A stretch of DNA of 28,688 nt from an uncultured Oscillospiraceae bacterium (GTDB taxonomy: Bacteria > Bacillota > Clostridia > Oscillospirales > Ruminococcaceae), in contig USBI01000021.1 in NCBI GenBank assembly GCA_900552945.1, positions 1 to 28,688 on the forward strand, in the 5' to 3' direction. Positions within the stretch are counted from its first letter, which is position 1. The number at the start of each line of letters is the position of its first letter. The notes beneath the pieces are model-generated. The model was given only the letters and a program-made list of their open reading frames with translations. It was not told where the DNA came from and ran no database searches. Of this stretch, positions 15,572 through 24,707 are shown one piece after another. Made by a program: the position numbers and the translations under genes.

Positions 15572-16611
15572 TCTTTCCCGCTGTCTATTTTCACCAGCGC
15601 ACGCTCTAATAATTCATAACCGTCCGCCCGGCTGGATTTTAACTGCAGGTCCAGCTCATGCAGACAGCGCACTGCCGTCCGCAGGCGGGAAAGCTCCATT
15701 TTTCCGGCGCTCCGAAAGGCGTTGTCCACCCGGAAACGCACCCGCGGGCTGTACCCGAAATCCTCTGTGACCGCCGCCGCATTCTTTCCGGCGGCAAGGG
15801 CGCATTTGGCACGGTAGATGTCTGCAAACGCACTGTTGAGCGCACCGGCGGCCATGATCGGCTCGATCCGCTGCGCTTTCAGCTCTGCCACTGCTTCCAG
15901 CGCCACGGAAAGCCTCCCGCGCAGCAGGGCATTCGCCAGGTCAAACGCTGTGGCGTCCATCGTCTGCACGGTAAGCAGATCAACCGCTTCCGCCGTGATC
16001 TCACCCTGCCCGGTGTAATTCACAAGCTGTTCCAAAGAGGAAAGCAGTTGGGTCAGGTCGGTTCCAGTGCGGTCAATCATCCGCTCCGCCGCGGCCGGAG
16101 AAAGAAAGCACAGACGTTTTGCGGCCGTATCGGCAAGAAATTTACAAAGTTCCGGGCGGGAAAGAGGCGCGAATTCCACCACTGTACCGCTTTTCTCCAG
16201 AGCCTTCAAAAAGTTCTGGGTTTTGCGGCTGGTTTTCAAATTCAGCTCAAACCCGGTCACATAAAACACCAGCACGGTCGTTTCCGGCAGCTGTTCGAGC
16301 ATCTTCTGAAGGCGTTTGGTCTCGTCAGCGGCAAGCTGTTCCGGGTTGAGATCGTGCACCAGAACCACCTTTCTGGCCGCCATCATGGGCAGGTTTTCGA
16401 CCGCATCCTCCAGCGCGCTCAGGTCAAGTACGGACTTTTCCCCTTCAAACCGCTGAAGGTTAAACGCGGACTGACCGGGAACTACTTTATCCAGAAATTT
16501 CCGCAACGCGTGTTCCAGCAGGTAAAGTTCACTGCCAAATAAAAAATAACCGCCGGCAAGGTTGTTTTTGCGAATCTCTCCCATAAACTTGCGATAATCC
16601 AGTTTCGGCAA
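15568..16611 (-). CDS. holA: DNA polymerase III subunit delta
   Basis: This 347-residue clamp-loader subunit opens the beta sliding clamp. It has the N-terminal YFLFGSELYLLEHALRKF signature and the three-domain AAA+ pattern without a Walker A, then the central DRTGTDLTQLLSSLEQL segment and the C-terminal collar. The start is TTG at 16611 with AAGGAGG eight bases upstream, giving (M)PKLDYRKFMGEI; an upstream open frame to 16734 is not family-like. It overlaps the following Toprim gene by 4 bases. The comEC-holA order is a conserved arrangement in Firmicutes. Confidence 0.92.
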   Translation of the reverse strand: MPKLDYRKFMGEIRKNNLAGGYFLFGSELYLLEHALRKFLDKVVPGQSAFNLQRFEGEKSVLDLSALEDAVENLPMMAARKVVLVHDLNPEQLAADETKRLQKMLEQLPETTVLVFYVTGFELNLKTSRKTQNFLKALEKSGTVVEFAPLSRPELCKFLADTAAKRLCFLSPAAAERMIDRTGTDLTQLLSSLEQLVNYTGQGEITAEAVDLLTVQTMDATAFDLANALLRGRLSVALEAVAELKAQRIEPIMAAGALNSAFADIYRAKCALAAGKNAAAVTEDFGYSPRVRFRVDNAFRSAGKMELSRLRTAVRCLHELDLQLKSSRADGYELLERALVKIDSGKE

Positions 16612-16648
16612 ACCAAACACCTCCTTCCCTTTTTCACCAGCTTTTCCT

Positions 16649-16657
16649 ATTCTACCA
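16649..16657 (-). promoter_or_regulatory. Possible extended -10 promoter before holA
   Basis: The minus strand reads TGGTAGAAT, an extended -10 with one mismatch to TATAAT, about 40 bases before the holA start and inside the 77-base comEC-holA gap. No good -35 is seen. It could give holA and downstream genes expression independent of the alaS T-box. Confidence 0.4.
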
Positions 16658-16688
16658 CATTTCGCCTGTGTCTGAAAACCCTTTTCGC

Positions 16689-18866
16689 TTATTCTTCCAT
16701 CCGTACAAGCGGTCCGCCGGTTTGCGGAAAACAAACCACAGAACGGTTCGCGCCATTGTAACCGATCAACCGTTCATCCAGCGGATCGGCCTCTTCACCT
16801 CCAAACAAAAGCAGGATGTGTTTTACATCTACCTTCTCCAATGAAACAGATGACTGGGAACAGGCGGCAAATTCCGCCGTCTGCCCGCCGTATTCACAAA
16901 AGTCCTGCAGGTCCTCACCCACAAAATAGAGTTTGCCGTCCGCCAGCAAAAACAGCGCCGGCTTTTCTTCCCCGAAAATCCGCAGAGAAGTTCCGTCTGA
17001 GCAATCCAGCGAAATTTCTGAAAGCGGGATAAGTTCCCCGTCAAAACCGGCGGACAGATTGCCGCGTAAAATCTCATCATTCGGCGCCGCGATCCGCACA
17101 ACATCAAACAATTCAGCGCATTCCAGCGAGGCGAGGTCAGCCCGGTTGCCTTTCTTCGGCTGGATGTATAAATCCACCCGGCGGATGCCGCTTGCCATCA
17201 TCTCACGGCGCAGAGCCGTTTCGGTGCGGGAACTGCTGCATCCGTACACAATCACCTTTCCCTTCGCACGGATGAGAAAAGCCGTATCATCTCCGCCGGT
17301 CACAGCCGTGACCGTGACAAAATTCTGCGCCACATAATCACTCAGTAAAAACGGAACGAACAGCAAAACCATACACACCGCAACGGCAAGCAGCCGCTTT
17401 TCCAGGCGGTGTTTCCGTGCCCGAAACGCGAACACAAGCAAAACCGCGCTCAACAAAAACCAGGGTTTCATAAACGGAAGCCCTGCCGGAAGATAAGCAA
17501 ACGGCAAGGAAGCGGCGGCTTCGGCTCCGTTTGAGATGGCGCTCACCGCCCACGAACAGATGGTTCCCGTGAAGGAAGCGACCGGTGACAAAAACGGAAC
17601 CATTCCCAGAAAGGCAGTCGCAAAGCCCGAAAACATGGCAATGCACACAAACAGATTAATGACCGGATTGAGCAGAATCCCAACCAGAGAAATCTCATCA
17701 AAGCAAAGTACCGTAACCGGAAGGGTGCCGATAACCGCCGCGAGCGAAACAGTGAACAACCCAACGGTATGCTTCGCCCGTTCATTTTCGATTCGGGCAA
17801 TCCGGCAGATTTTCCGCTCCATCGGAGAAGCAAACAGCAGAATGCCGAGTGTTGCGGTGACCGAAAGCAGGAATCCAATATCGTACATGGTGTAAGGATT
17901 AAACAAAGAGATAAACAAGCAGGCAATCCCCAGCGAGTTGAGCCCGTTTGATTTCCGGTAAAACAGCTCGCCGGAAAGGAGCAGGAGCATCATCACACCG
18001 GAACGAAGCACCGAAGGCGTGCAGCCGGCAAGAAGAATAAAACCCAAAACACCAGCCATCCCAAGAATGGCGGAACACCGCCGCCGCACACCCAAAATTG
18101 AAAGCAAGCCCATGAGCAGCTGGGTGACAATGGTGAGATGCAAGCCGGAAACGCAGAACAGGTGACTGATACCTGCCCGGCTGAATGCAATCTCCTCCAT
18201 TTCATCAAAACCGGAAGTGTCACCCAGCAGCATACCGCCCGCGAGCTCCGCTTTTGATTCCGGCATATGGCCGGAAAGCGACCCTTTCAACGCGTCCCGC
18301 AGCCAATGAAACGCCGGACCAACCCCCGTATATTCTCCGGGAACCACATTCAGCTCCTGTGCCTCATCCGCCGAAAGAAACAACCGATGAGACTTATAAT
18401 AATCGCTTAAAACGGTTCCTTCCGCCGGGTGATTGATCTCCGGAGTGACAACGGCAGAAATACCGTCCCCGACATTCAGTTCCAGGTCCTCATACGCAAA
18501 CAGCGTCATCCCAAACGAGGAAACGGATTCTCCATCCACTTCATAGACCGTCATCGTATACCGGTAATAGTTGGTGTCGCGGTAGGTGTCATCCACCGAA
18601 CCATGCACAGAAACGGTCCGTCCGGCAAACGCACAGGCCGGTTCATAAACAAACCGGGTATACAGCAGAAAACAGGAGCACGCAGCAACCATTGCTGCGG
18701 CGACACACCAAAATCTGCGATTGACACGCAGTTTTCTCAGGCAAACGCCTGTCACAAGCAGCAAAAGAAGCGCCGAAAAACACCACACCGGATGTTCGGC
18801 ACCCAAAACCGCGCAAAACAAAAGGGAGGCGGCATACGCAAAGCCGAAAATTCCCAGCATCTGCAT
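16689..18866 (-). CDS. comEC: ComEC/Rec2 family DNA-uptake channel protein with degenerate C-terminal domain
   Basis: The 725-residue polytopic protein has an N-terminal OB-like DUF4131 region after two or three membrane segments (about residues 70-200), then the Competence domain with the hallmark SHLFCVSGLHLTIV and multiple membrane helices (about 230-510). ComEC forms the inner-membrane channel for single-stranded DNA in transformation. The C-terminal part (from about 535) aligns in position with the metallo-beta-lactamase-like nuclease domain (TGGDDTAFLIRAKGKVIVYG), but the metal-binding HxHxDH motif is missing; the corresponding region reads LYIQPKKGNRADLASL. The ATG at 18866 or 18860 may be used. 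It follows the phosphoribosyltransferase gene by 34 bases. Confidence 0.88.
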   Translation of the reverse strand: MQMLGIFGFAYAASLLFCAVLGAEHPVWCFSALLLLLVTGVCLRKLRVNRRFWCVAAAMVAACSCFLLYTRFVYEPACAFAGRTVSVHGSVDDTYRDTNYYRYTMTVYEVDGESVSSFGMTLFAYEDLELNVGDGISAVVTPEINHPAEGTVLSDYYKSHRLFLSADEAQELNVVPGEYTGVGPAFHWLRDALKGSLSGHMPESKAELAGGMLLGDTSGFDEMEEIAFSRAGISHLFCVSGLHLTIVTQLLMGLLSILGVRRRCSAILGMAGVLGFILLAGCTPSVLRSGVMMLLLLSGELFYRKSNGLNSLGIACLFISLFNPYTMYDIGFLLSVTATLGILLFASPMERKICRIARIENERAKHTVGLFTVSLAAVIGTLPVTVLCFDEISLVGILLNPVINLFVCIAMFSGFATAFLGMVPFLSPVASFTGTICSWAVSAISNGAEAAASLPFAYLPAGLPFMKPWFLLSAVLLVFAFRARKHRLEKRLLAVAVCMVLLFVPFLLSDYVAQNFVTVTAVTGGDDTAFLIRAKGKVIVYGCSSSRTETALRREMMASGIRRVDLYIQPKKGNRADLASLECAELFDVVRIAAPNDEILRGNLSAGFDGELIPLSEISLDCSDGTSLRIFGEEKPALFLLADGKLYFVGEDLQDFCEYGGQTAEFAACSQSSVSLEKVDVKHILLLFGGEEADPLDERLIGYNGANRSVVCFPQTGGPLVRMEE

Positions 18867-18900
18867 ACTCCGTCCCCCTTATTATAATCCGATCCGCACC

Positions 18901-19440
18901 TTATTTTTCAAACAGCGGCAGTTCTTCCAAGAAGATGATATCATCGCGCTTAGCCGCGTCGCCTTCCGCAAGAACGGTAGCGATACCGGCAATGTGGCCG
19001 CCTGCCTGTTTGGCAAGTTCAACCAGCGCCGCAAGCGATTCACCGGTGCTGATGACATCGTCCACGATCAGCACACGCTTGCCCGCGAGCAGATCACGGT
19101 CAAACTTATCAATGTACAGTGTCTGCATGTGCATGGTGGTGATGGATTTTACATCCACCTTGATCGGGTCTTTCATGTACAGCTTGAGCCCTTTGCGCGC
19201 GACCACATAGCGTTCGTTCATCTGGCGGGCCATCTCATACGCGAGCGGGATGCCTTTGGCTTCAGCGGTCAGGATCACATCGTGCTCCGGCACCTTTTTC
19301 ACCAGCTCGGTCGCACAGGCAACCGTGAGCTCCACATCGGTAAACATGACAAAGCCGGCGATGTCCAGATGTTCATTGACCGGGCAGATCGGCAGTTCGC
19401 GGGTCAGTCCGGCAACCTTCAGGGTATAAAAATCGCTCAT
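18901..19440 (-). CDS. Adenine phosphoribosyltransferase-like protein (PRTase family)
   Basis: The 179-residue type I phosphoribosyltransferase has the PRPP-binding motif VLIVDDVISTGES (123-135), preceded by EAKGIPLAYEMAR (60-72) and VARKGLKLYM (80-89). This pattern is closest to the clostridial adenine phosphoribosyltransferase-like proteins, which would make AMP from adenine and PRPP for purine salvage. Xanthine or another base remains possible because specificity cannot be read from the sequence, so no gene symbol is given. AAAGGAGG lies 9 bases before the ATG. It lies between hinT and comEC, 50 bases after hinT. Confidence 0.82.
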   Translation of the reverse strand: MSDFYTLKVAGLTRELPICPVNEHLDIAGFVMFTDVELTVACATELVKKVPEHDVILTAEAKGIPLAYEMARQMNERYVVARKGLKLYMKDPIKVDVKSITTMHMQTLYIDKFDRDLLAGKRVLIVDDVISTGESLAALVELAKQAGGHIAGIATVLAEGDAAKRDDIIFLEELPLFEK

Positions 19441-19490
19441 TTTCAGGTTCCTCCTTTATACAATTTGTAAAATAAGTTTCGTTTTATACG

Positions 19491-19829
19491 TTACGCCATC
19501 TGTTCAGACAGCTTTTTCCCGCCAAGCAGGTGGAAATGCAGGTGTTTGACCGTCTGCGCGCCGTTTTCGCCGCAGTTTGTAATCACACGGAACCCATCGC
19601 CCAGAGAAAGCTCTTTGGCAAGCTGTGCGATTACTTCAAACACATGCGCGACCAGCGCGGAATTTTCCGGGGTGATATCCGCCGCGCTTTCCAAATGCTG
19701 TTTCGGGATTACCAGCACATGAACCGGCGCCTGGGGATTAATGTCATAAAACGCGTAAACGAGTTCATCTTCATACACTTTTTTGCTGGGGATTTCCCCG
19801 GCAATGATCTTACAAAACAGACAATCCAT
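19491..19829 (-). CDS. HIT family nucleotide-binding hydrolase (HinT-like)
   Basis: The 112-residue protein MDCLFCKIIAGEIPSKKVYE has the Hint branch N terminus with Cys3 and Cys6, and the histidine triad HLHFHLLGG (His96, 98, 100). Hint proteins hydrolyse purine nucleoside phosphoramidates. The ATG at 19829 has GGAGG eight bases upstream; an earlier in-frame GTG overlaps that site and is rejected. It lies 37 bases after alaS, consistent with cotranscription. Confidence 0.93.
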   Translation of the reverse strand: MDCLFCKIIAGEIPSKKVYEDELVYAFYDINPQAPVHVLVIPKQHLESAADITPENSALVAHVFEVIAQLAKELSLGDGFRVITNCGENGAQTVKHLHFHLLGGKKLSEQMA

Positions 19830-19866
19830 CTCTTCAGCCTCCACTCACACAAGATGCGTCCATCAT

Positions 19867-22509
19867 TTAACGGGAAAGCAGCTTTTCAACAACGCTTGGC
19901 AGAGTCGCGAGCGCTTCATCCATCTTGAACGGGTCGGAAACGCCTGCCATTGCCATGTTCGGGCGTCCGCCGCCTTTACCGCCGGCAATCGCGGCAATTT
20001 CTTTAATAACCACGCCTGCTACAACACCCTGCTCAATCGCTTTCGGGCCGCAGCCTGCCACCAAAGTACCCTTACCGTCACGGATGGTACCAACCACACA
20101 AACGGTATTCGGCATAGAGCCAATGAACTTGTCGGTGATTTTCCGCAGCGCATCCGGATTCGCGTTGTTAAACAGGAAAGAAACGACCCTCAGGCCACCC
20201 ACGTCGATGGCGTTGTCCGCAAAGCCTTTCGCCTGGAACTCAGCAAACTGGGTGTTGATCTTGTCAATGGTACGTTCTTTTTCTTTCAGCTCAGCTGTGA
20301 CAGCCGCGACCTTCTCCGGCAGTTCCGCTGGATTGGTCAACTTGAGCGACTGGCAGCATTTTGCGAGCAGATCATTGGTGCTGTCGATCAAATCGAGCAC
20401 ACCGGCACCGGTAACCGCTTCAATACGGCGTACACCCGCCGCGACCGAGCTTTCGCTCACGATTTTGAACAACCCGATCTTACCGGTGTTATCTACATGG
20501 GTACCGCCGCACAGTTCGATGGAATATTCCCCAATGTCGCAGACGCGCACAATATCACCGTACTTCTCGCCGAACAGAGCCATAGCGCCTTTTTCTTTCG
20601 CGGAATCAATGTCAGTCTCATACAGATTGACATCCACAGCCGAAAGGATGGCACGGTTGACATCCAGCTCAATGGTTTTCAGTTCTTCCGGTGTGAGTGC
20701 CTGGAAATGGGAGAAGTCAAACCGCAGACGCTGTGCGGTGACTAACTGACCCGCCTGATGAGCATAATTGCCCAGCGTTTTGCGCAGCGCGCCCTGCAGC
20801 AGATGCGCCGCGGTGTGATTGCGCATGATGGAACGACGGTTGTACTCGTCAATCTCAGCAGAAACCGCGTCGCCGGCAGAAATCACGCCGCTTTCCATCA
20901 CACCAAAATGAACAAAGTGACCGCTGTCATATTTCTGGCAGTCGGAAACACGGAACACGCCGCATTCAGTCTTGATTACGCCGATATCCGCAACCTGACC
21001 GCCGCTTTCCGCATAGAACGGGGTGCGGTCAAGAACAACAGCGCCTTTCGCACCTTCATGCAGTTCGCCTGCGAATTCACCGTCGGAAGCAAGCGCGATG
21101 ACCTTCGCTTCACAGGAAAACGCGGTGTAACCAACAAACTCGGTTTTCGGATACTCGTTCAAGTCGAGCGAATCATCCTTCCACGCCACGTCGCCGCCGG
21201 CAAAATGAGCGGTGCGGGCACGCTCTCGCTGCTCTTTCATCAGTTCGGCGAAACGTTCCTCATCCACCGTGACGCCGCGCTCCGCGGTAATCTCCATGGT
21301 GAGGTCGATGGGGAAGCCGAAGGTATCATACAGTTTAAAGGCATCATCGCCGGAAAGAACGCTGCCGCCTTCTTTCTGCAGCTTGTCCAAAATGGAAGCG
21401 AGCAGTTCCATGCCCTTATCAACGGTTTTTTCAAAGTTTTCTTCTTCTACGCGGATGACCTTTTTGATGTAATCGGCCTTCTGTTCCAGTTCCGGGTAAG
21501 CGGTACGGTTTTCGTGGATGACCGTATCCACCACCTCATACAAAAACGGTCTGGTAATGCCCAGCAGACGCCCGTGACGCGCGGCACGGCGCAGCAGACG
21601 GCGGAGAACATAACCGCGTCCTTCGTTGGACGGGAGAACACCGTCGCTGACCATGAAGACGGTCGAGCGGATATGGTCGGTAATAACACGCAGAGAAACG
21701 TCGGTCTTTTCGTCTTTTTTATACTCTACGCCCGCAATGCGGCTGATGTGCTTCATGATGTTCTGCACGGTATCGACCTCAAAGAGGTTGTCTACCCCCT
21801 GGGTAATGCAGGCAAGACGCTCTAAGCCCATACCGGTGTCGATGTTGGGGTGCTCCATCAATTCATAGTGACCTTCGCCGTCGCCGTTGTACTGAGAGAA
21901 CACGAGGTTCCAGAACTCTACAAAGCGGTCGCAGTCACAGCCAACGCCGCAGGTCGGGCTGCCGCAGCCGTATTCCTCGCCGCGGTCGAAATAGATTTCC
22001 GAACAAGGACCGCACGGGCCGGAACCGATCTCCCAGAAGTTGTCTTCTTTGCCCAGGCGGACAATGCGGCTCGGGTCGACACCCACTTCGTTGACCCAGA
22101 TGTCGAACGCCTCGTCGTCATCCTGATAAATGGAGACCCAGATGCGGTCGAGCGGCATTTTGATGACTTCGGTGATGAATTCCCACGCCCATTTGGTGGC
22201 TTCATGCTTAAAGTAATCGCCGAACGAGAAGTTGCCCAGCATTTCAAAAAAGGTGCCGTGGCGGGAGGTCTTTCCAACCCGCTCAATGTCCGGGGTGCGG
22301 ATGCACTTCTGACAGGTGGTGACCCGTTTGTTCGGCGGGGTCGCCTGACCCAGGAAGAATTTTTTCATCGGCGCCATGCCGGAGTTGATGAGCAGCAGGC
22401 TGTTGTCGCCGATCGGCACCAGCGGGAAGCTCGGCAGACGGGTGTGCTGCTTGGATTCAAAAAAGCTTAAAAACTGCTCGCGCAGGTCGTTGAGTGAAGT
22501 CCACTCCAT
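19867..22509 (-). CDS. alaS: Alanyl-tRNA synthetase
   Basis: The 880-residue class II synthetase is full length. It carries the catalytic core (FFLGQATPPNKRVTTCQKC, HGTFFEMLGNFSFGDYFK, GSGPCGPCSEIYFDRG), the tRNA-recognition helical domain, the editing domain with zinc ligands (NHTAAHLLQ and CGGTHVDNTG), and the C-terminal DHHA1 glycine-rich motif GGKGGGRPNMAMAG. The start is taken at ATG 22509, ten bases after AAAGGA; a TTG at 22515 is only four bases from that site. Expression is controlled by the T-box leader at 22555-22820. Confidence 0.97.
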   Translation of the reverse strand: MEWTSLNDLREQFLSFFESKQHTRLPSFPLVPIGDNSLLLINSGMAPMKKFFLGQATPPNKRVTTCQKCIRTPDIERVGKTSRHGTFFEMLGNFSFGDYFKHEATKWAWEFITEVIKMPLDRIWVSIYQDDDEAFDIWVNEVGVDPSRIVRLGKEDNFWEIGSGPCGPCSEIYFDRGEEYGCGSPTCGVGCDCDRFVEFWNLVFSQYNGDGEGHYELMEHPNIDTGMGLERLACITQGVDNLFEVDTVQNIMKHISRIAGVEYKKDEKTDVSLRVITDHIRSTVFMVSDGVLPSNEGRGYVLRRLLRRAARHGRLLGITRPFLYEVVDTVIHENRTAYPELEQKADYIKKVIRVEEENFEKTVDKGMELLASILDKLQKEGGSVLSGDDAFKLYDTFGFPIDLTMEITAERGVTVDEERFAELMKEQRERARTAHFAGGDVAWKDDSLDLNEYPKTEFVGYTAFSCEAKVIALASDGEFAGELHEGAKGAVVLDRTPFYAESGGQVADIGVIKTECGVFRVSDCQKYDSGHFVHFGVMESGVISAGDAVSAEIDEYNRRSIMRNHTAAHLLQGALRKTLGNYAHQAGQLVTAQRLRFDFSHFQALTPEELKTIELDVNRAILSAVDVNLYETDIDSAKEKGAMALFGEKYGDIVRVCDIGEYSIELCGGTHVDNTGKIGLFKIVSESSVAAGVRRIEAVTGAGVLDLIDSTNDLLAKCCQSLKLTNPAELPEKVAAVTAELKEKERTIDKINTQFAEFQAKGFADNAIDVGGLRVVSFLFNNANPDALRKITDKFIGSMPNTVCVVGTIRDGKGTLVAGCGPKAIEQGVVAGVVIKEIAAIAGGKGGGRPNMAMAGVSDPFKMDEALATLPSVVEKLLSR

Positions 22510-22554
22510 AAACAAAACGTCCTTTCAAAGGTGTATTTCATGGAAGAATGCCGT

Positions 22555-22602
22555 AAAAAATAAAAACAGTCCCCATCCGCAGAAAATCTGGGACGAAGAC
22601 TG
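22555..22602 (-). terminator. T-box terminator hairpin of alaS
   Basis: On the minus strand, CAGTCTTCGTCC (22602-22591) pairs with GGATGGGGACTG (22578-22567), allowing G-T pairs. A small inner CAGA/TCTG stem lies inside, and TTTTTATTTTTT follows. It lies just after the T-box sequence and competes with the antiterminator. Confidence 0.88.
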
Positions 22603-22820
22603 ACGTTTCCGTGGTACCACCCGGTTTGAGCATGCAAAAAACATGCCCCACTCTTTTTTCCTTAACGCGGAAAACGGTGTGCTTCCGGCGGTTTTCAAAA
22701 CGCGTTCGCACACGAGCTCCAAGGCGGCTTCTCACCTTCCGGGCGGGCCTTGCACCAACCGGCCTTTCTCTGTTTCCCGAAACCGATGAGTTGACCTTTT
22801 CACAGCAACTCCATTATTCA
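22555..22820 (-). ncRNA. T-box riboswitch leader of alaS, alanine specific
   Basis: The minus strand carries the T-box GGGTGGTACCACGG (22622-22609), whose TGGTACC bulge pairs with the free acceptor end of uncharged tRNA. Upstream lies a Stem I with the distal segment GGTTGGTGCAAGGCC and a specifier-loop region GAAGCCGCCTTGGAGC; the likely specifier is GCC at 22728-22726, an alanine codon. A strong terminator follows the T-box. When alanine-tRNA is uncharged, antitermination would raise alaS and probably hinT and downstream genes. The exact specifier position is inferred from the usual GAA-NNN context. Confidence 0.92.
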
Positions 22821-22825
22821 TACTA

Positions 22826-22854
22826 ATCATAGCACCGTTTTTTCGTTCTGTCAA
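22826..22854 (-). promoter_or_regulatory. Promoter of the alaS T-box transcript
   Basis: TTGACA (22854-22849) and TATGAT (22831-22826) on the minus strand are 17 bases apart, placing the start of transcription near 22820. The -35 box overlaps the stop codon of the penicillin-binding protein gene upstream. Confidence 0.82.
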
Positions 22855-24500
22855 TTCTCAGACTGGCCGCGGATCTCTTCCAGCACCGTGATTTGGTCAG
22901 CAAGCTCTGCGAAAACAGGACCAGCGCTCAGGTTACCCGTCTGACCGTGTTCTACCATGACCGAAACGACATATTTCGGCTGCTCGGCAGGAAAATAGCC
23001 CGCGAACCAGACGTCCAGTATCTCTTCCCCGGTCTCTTCGTCATAACTGCCGGTCTGAGCGGTCGCTGTTTTACCCGCGGCGGTTACCCGGGTGGGCTTT
23101 GCCATCATATTGTCTTTCTGCTCAACGGCTGATTCCAGAAAATCGCGCAGAGTCGCCGCTGTCTGTTCGGTCATGGCCGCCGTCGGCGCCTGTGTTTCCA
23201 CCGGCATGATTGTTTCCCCGTCGGTCGTCGTACCCTCAACAAGCTGTGCCGCCGGTGTCCATCCGTCGTTGACTACTGCGGAGATCATCTGACAAAGCTG
23301 AACCGGCGTCGCCAGCAGGTTTCCCTGCCCAAAGGAAAGGTTGGCAACGTCCGCCGGATTCGGCAGCTCACTTGCCTTCGGCAACAGACCCGCCGCGGAA
23401 AAAAGCCCCTGCCCGAAATCACTTCTCCGGCCAAAAGAGAGATTCTGCGCGTATTCCACAATTTTTTGCGCGCCGATCTGCCCGCCCAAATGGATGAAAT
23501 AGGTGTTGCAGGATTCCACCATGGCGGTCTTCATGGCGATCTCACCATGCCCGGATAACAGGTGGCAGTTAAAGGGGCGCCCGCTCACATCCATCCACCC
23601 TTTGCATTCGTAGACTTCTTCCGGGGAATAGCCCATATCCAGCGCCGCAGCGGCGACCGCGATTTTAAAAGTAGATCCCACCGGATAAGCGGTAAAGCAG
23701 CGGTTGAGCAATGCGCCGTCTTCATTGTCCAGACTCGACTCAATGTCGTTCGGGTCATACTGCGGAAAACTGGCGCAGGCAATCAGTTTACCTGTCTCCG
23801 GCTCCATTACCACAATCGCTCCTTTTTCGATTTTCTTTGCGCCGACATTTTCACAGATCGCCTGAATCTCCCGGTCCAGCGTCAATACCACGCCGGTTTT
23901 ACCGTCACCTGTCGTTTCTATCTCCGCCTTTCCGTTGAGCAGTGCGGTTCCAACCCCGTTTAGCGTGTAGTGTACGTTCACTTCCTCCCCCACAGAAGAA
24001 AGCAGACTGTCATATGCCTGTTCCACCCCGGTAATCCCCTCACCGTCCCCGTTGATATACCCAATGATGTTAGCGGCAAGCTGCTCATTGCTATATCGCT
24101 CAGAAACCTCAAACTGGGTCACCCCGTCACAGGAAAAACCTTTGGGAAGCAGATCGGTCAAAAACGGCAGGCCTTTCTGCATCTGTTCATAAAGCTGCTG
24201 GCGCAGCCGGCTTTTTTCCAATTCAGATTCGGTTGGATACTCAGCACCGTCCAGAATCTGTGCCGCTGTTTCCGCCTGCGGGCTGACAGCCGAAACCGTT
24301 TTCTGCGCCGTATTGACCAACTTTTTAAAATTGCGGTCATAAATCTGGCCCCGTGCTTTGCCGGCACTCAGGGTATAGCTGCGCTGACTCTGCGCGGTTT
24401 CCTTCAGGTCAGCGGAAGCAGTCAGGTCGGCAATCCGCAGATTGAGCAGACAGAAGAGAACACAAAAGATGGAAAATACTGCAACGATCCGTTTCGGCAT
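22851..24500 (-). CDS. Class B penicillin-binding protein (transpeptidase, PBP2/SpoVD-like)
   Basis: The 549-residue protein has one N-terminal membrane anchor (about 5-24), a dimerisation-type domain (to about 200) and a C-terminal penicillin-binding transpeptidase domain outside the membrane. Active-site motifs are S276-T-F-K279, S330-C-N332 and K477-T-A479; the last replaces the usual KTG with KTA (GKTATAQTG). It cross-links peptidoglycan and would be a beta-lactam target. The ATG at 24500 has GAGGGA upstream. It is divergent from guaA across a 207-base region. A division, elongation or sporulation role cannot be assigned from the sequence alone. Confidence 0.88.
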   Translation of the reverse strand: MPKRIVAVFSIFCVLFCLLNLRIADLTASADLKETAQSQRSYTLSAGKARGQIYDRNFKKLVNTAQKTVSAVSPQAETAAQILDGAEYPTESELEKSRLRQQLYEQMQKGLPFLTDLLPKGFSCDGVTQFEVSERYSNEQLAANIIGYINGDGEGITGVEQAYDSLLSSVGEEVNVHYTLNGVGTALLNGKAEIETTGDGKTGVVLTLDREIQAICENVGAKKIEKGAIVVMEPETGKLIACASFPQYDPNDIESSLDNEDGALLNRCFTAYPVGSTFKIAVAAAALDMGYSPEEVYECKGWMDVSGRPFNCHLLSGHGEIAMKTAMVESCNTYFIHLGGQIGAQKIVEYAQNLSFGRRSDFGQGLFSAAGLLPKASELPNPADVANLSFGQGNLLATPVQLCQMISAVVNDGWTPAAQLVEGTTTDGETIMPVETQAPTAAMTEQTAATLRDFLESAVEQKDNMMAKPTRVTAAGKTATAQTGSYDEETGEEILDVWFAGYFPAEQPKYVVSVMVEHGQTGNLSAGPVFAELADQITVLEEIRGQSEN

Positions 24501-24589
24501 AAAACATCCCTCACAAAAATTTGTACTGTTTCGATAATATTGTGCCCGAAACGCGCCTATTTATCGGCAGGAATACGCACGCAATCCGA

Positions 24590-24618
24590 TTGTAAAAAAA
24601 ACACGCATATGGTAAAAT
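24590..24618 (+). promoter_or_regulatory. Promoter of guaA
   Basis: TTGTAA (24590-24595) and TAAAAT (24613-24618) are 17 bases apart, with an extended -10 TG (24610-24611). Transcription would start near 24625, leaving a leader of about 83 bases. Confidence 0.65.
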
Positions 24619-24655
24619 ATAAAATAAAAATATTCATTGATGCACAATGCGTAAT

Positions 24656-24678
24656 GCCGCGGACGCGCGGCTGTTTTT
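24656..24678 (+). promoter_or_regulatory. Terminator-like hairpin in the guaA leader
   Basis: GCCGCG (24656-24661) pairs with CGCGGC (24666-24671) around a 4-base loop, followed by TGTTTTT. The short GC-only stem with a T run in the 5' leader could act as an attenuator. I see no purine riboswitch aptamer ahead of it. Confidence 0.45.
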
Positions 24679-24707
24679 CGATCAAAAAAAGAAAGTGGTG
24701 TTCAAAT

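Noticed and set aside
23970..24707. Upstream extension of the guaA frame by 246 codons
   Set aside because: The extension crosses the divergent PBP gene, the guaA promoter and the leader hairpin; GuaA homology begins exactly at the TTG at 24708.
24501..24707. Purine riboswitch before guaA
   Set aside because: I looked for the conserved purine aptamer loops and did not find them; only a simple hairpin with a T run is visible.
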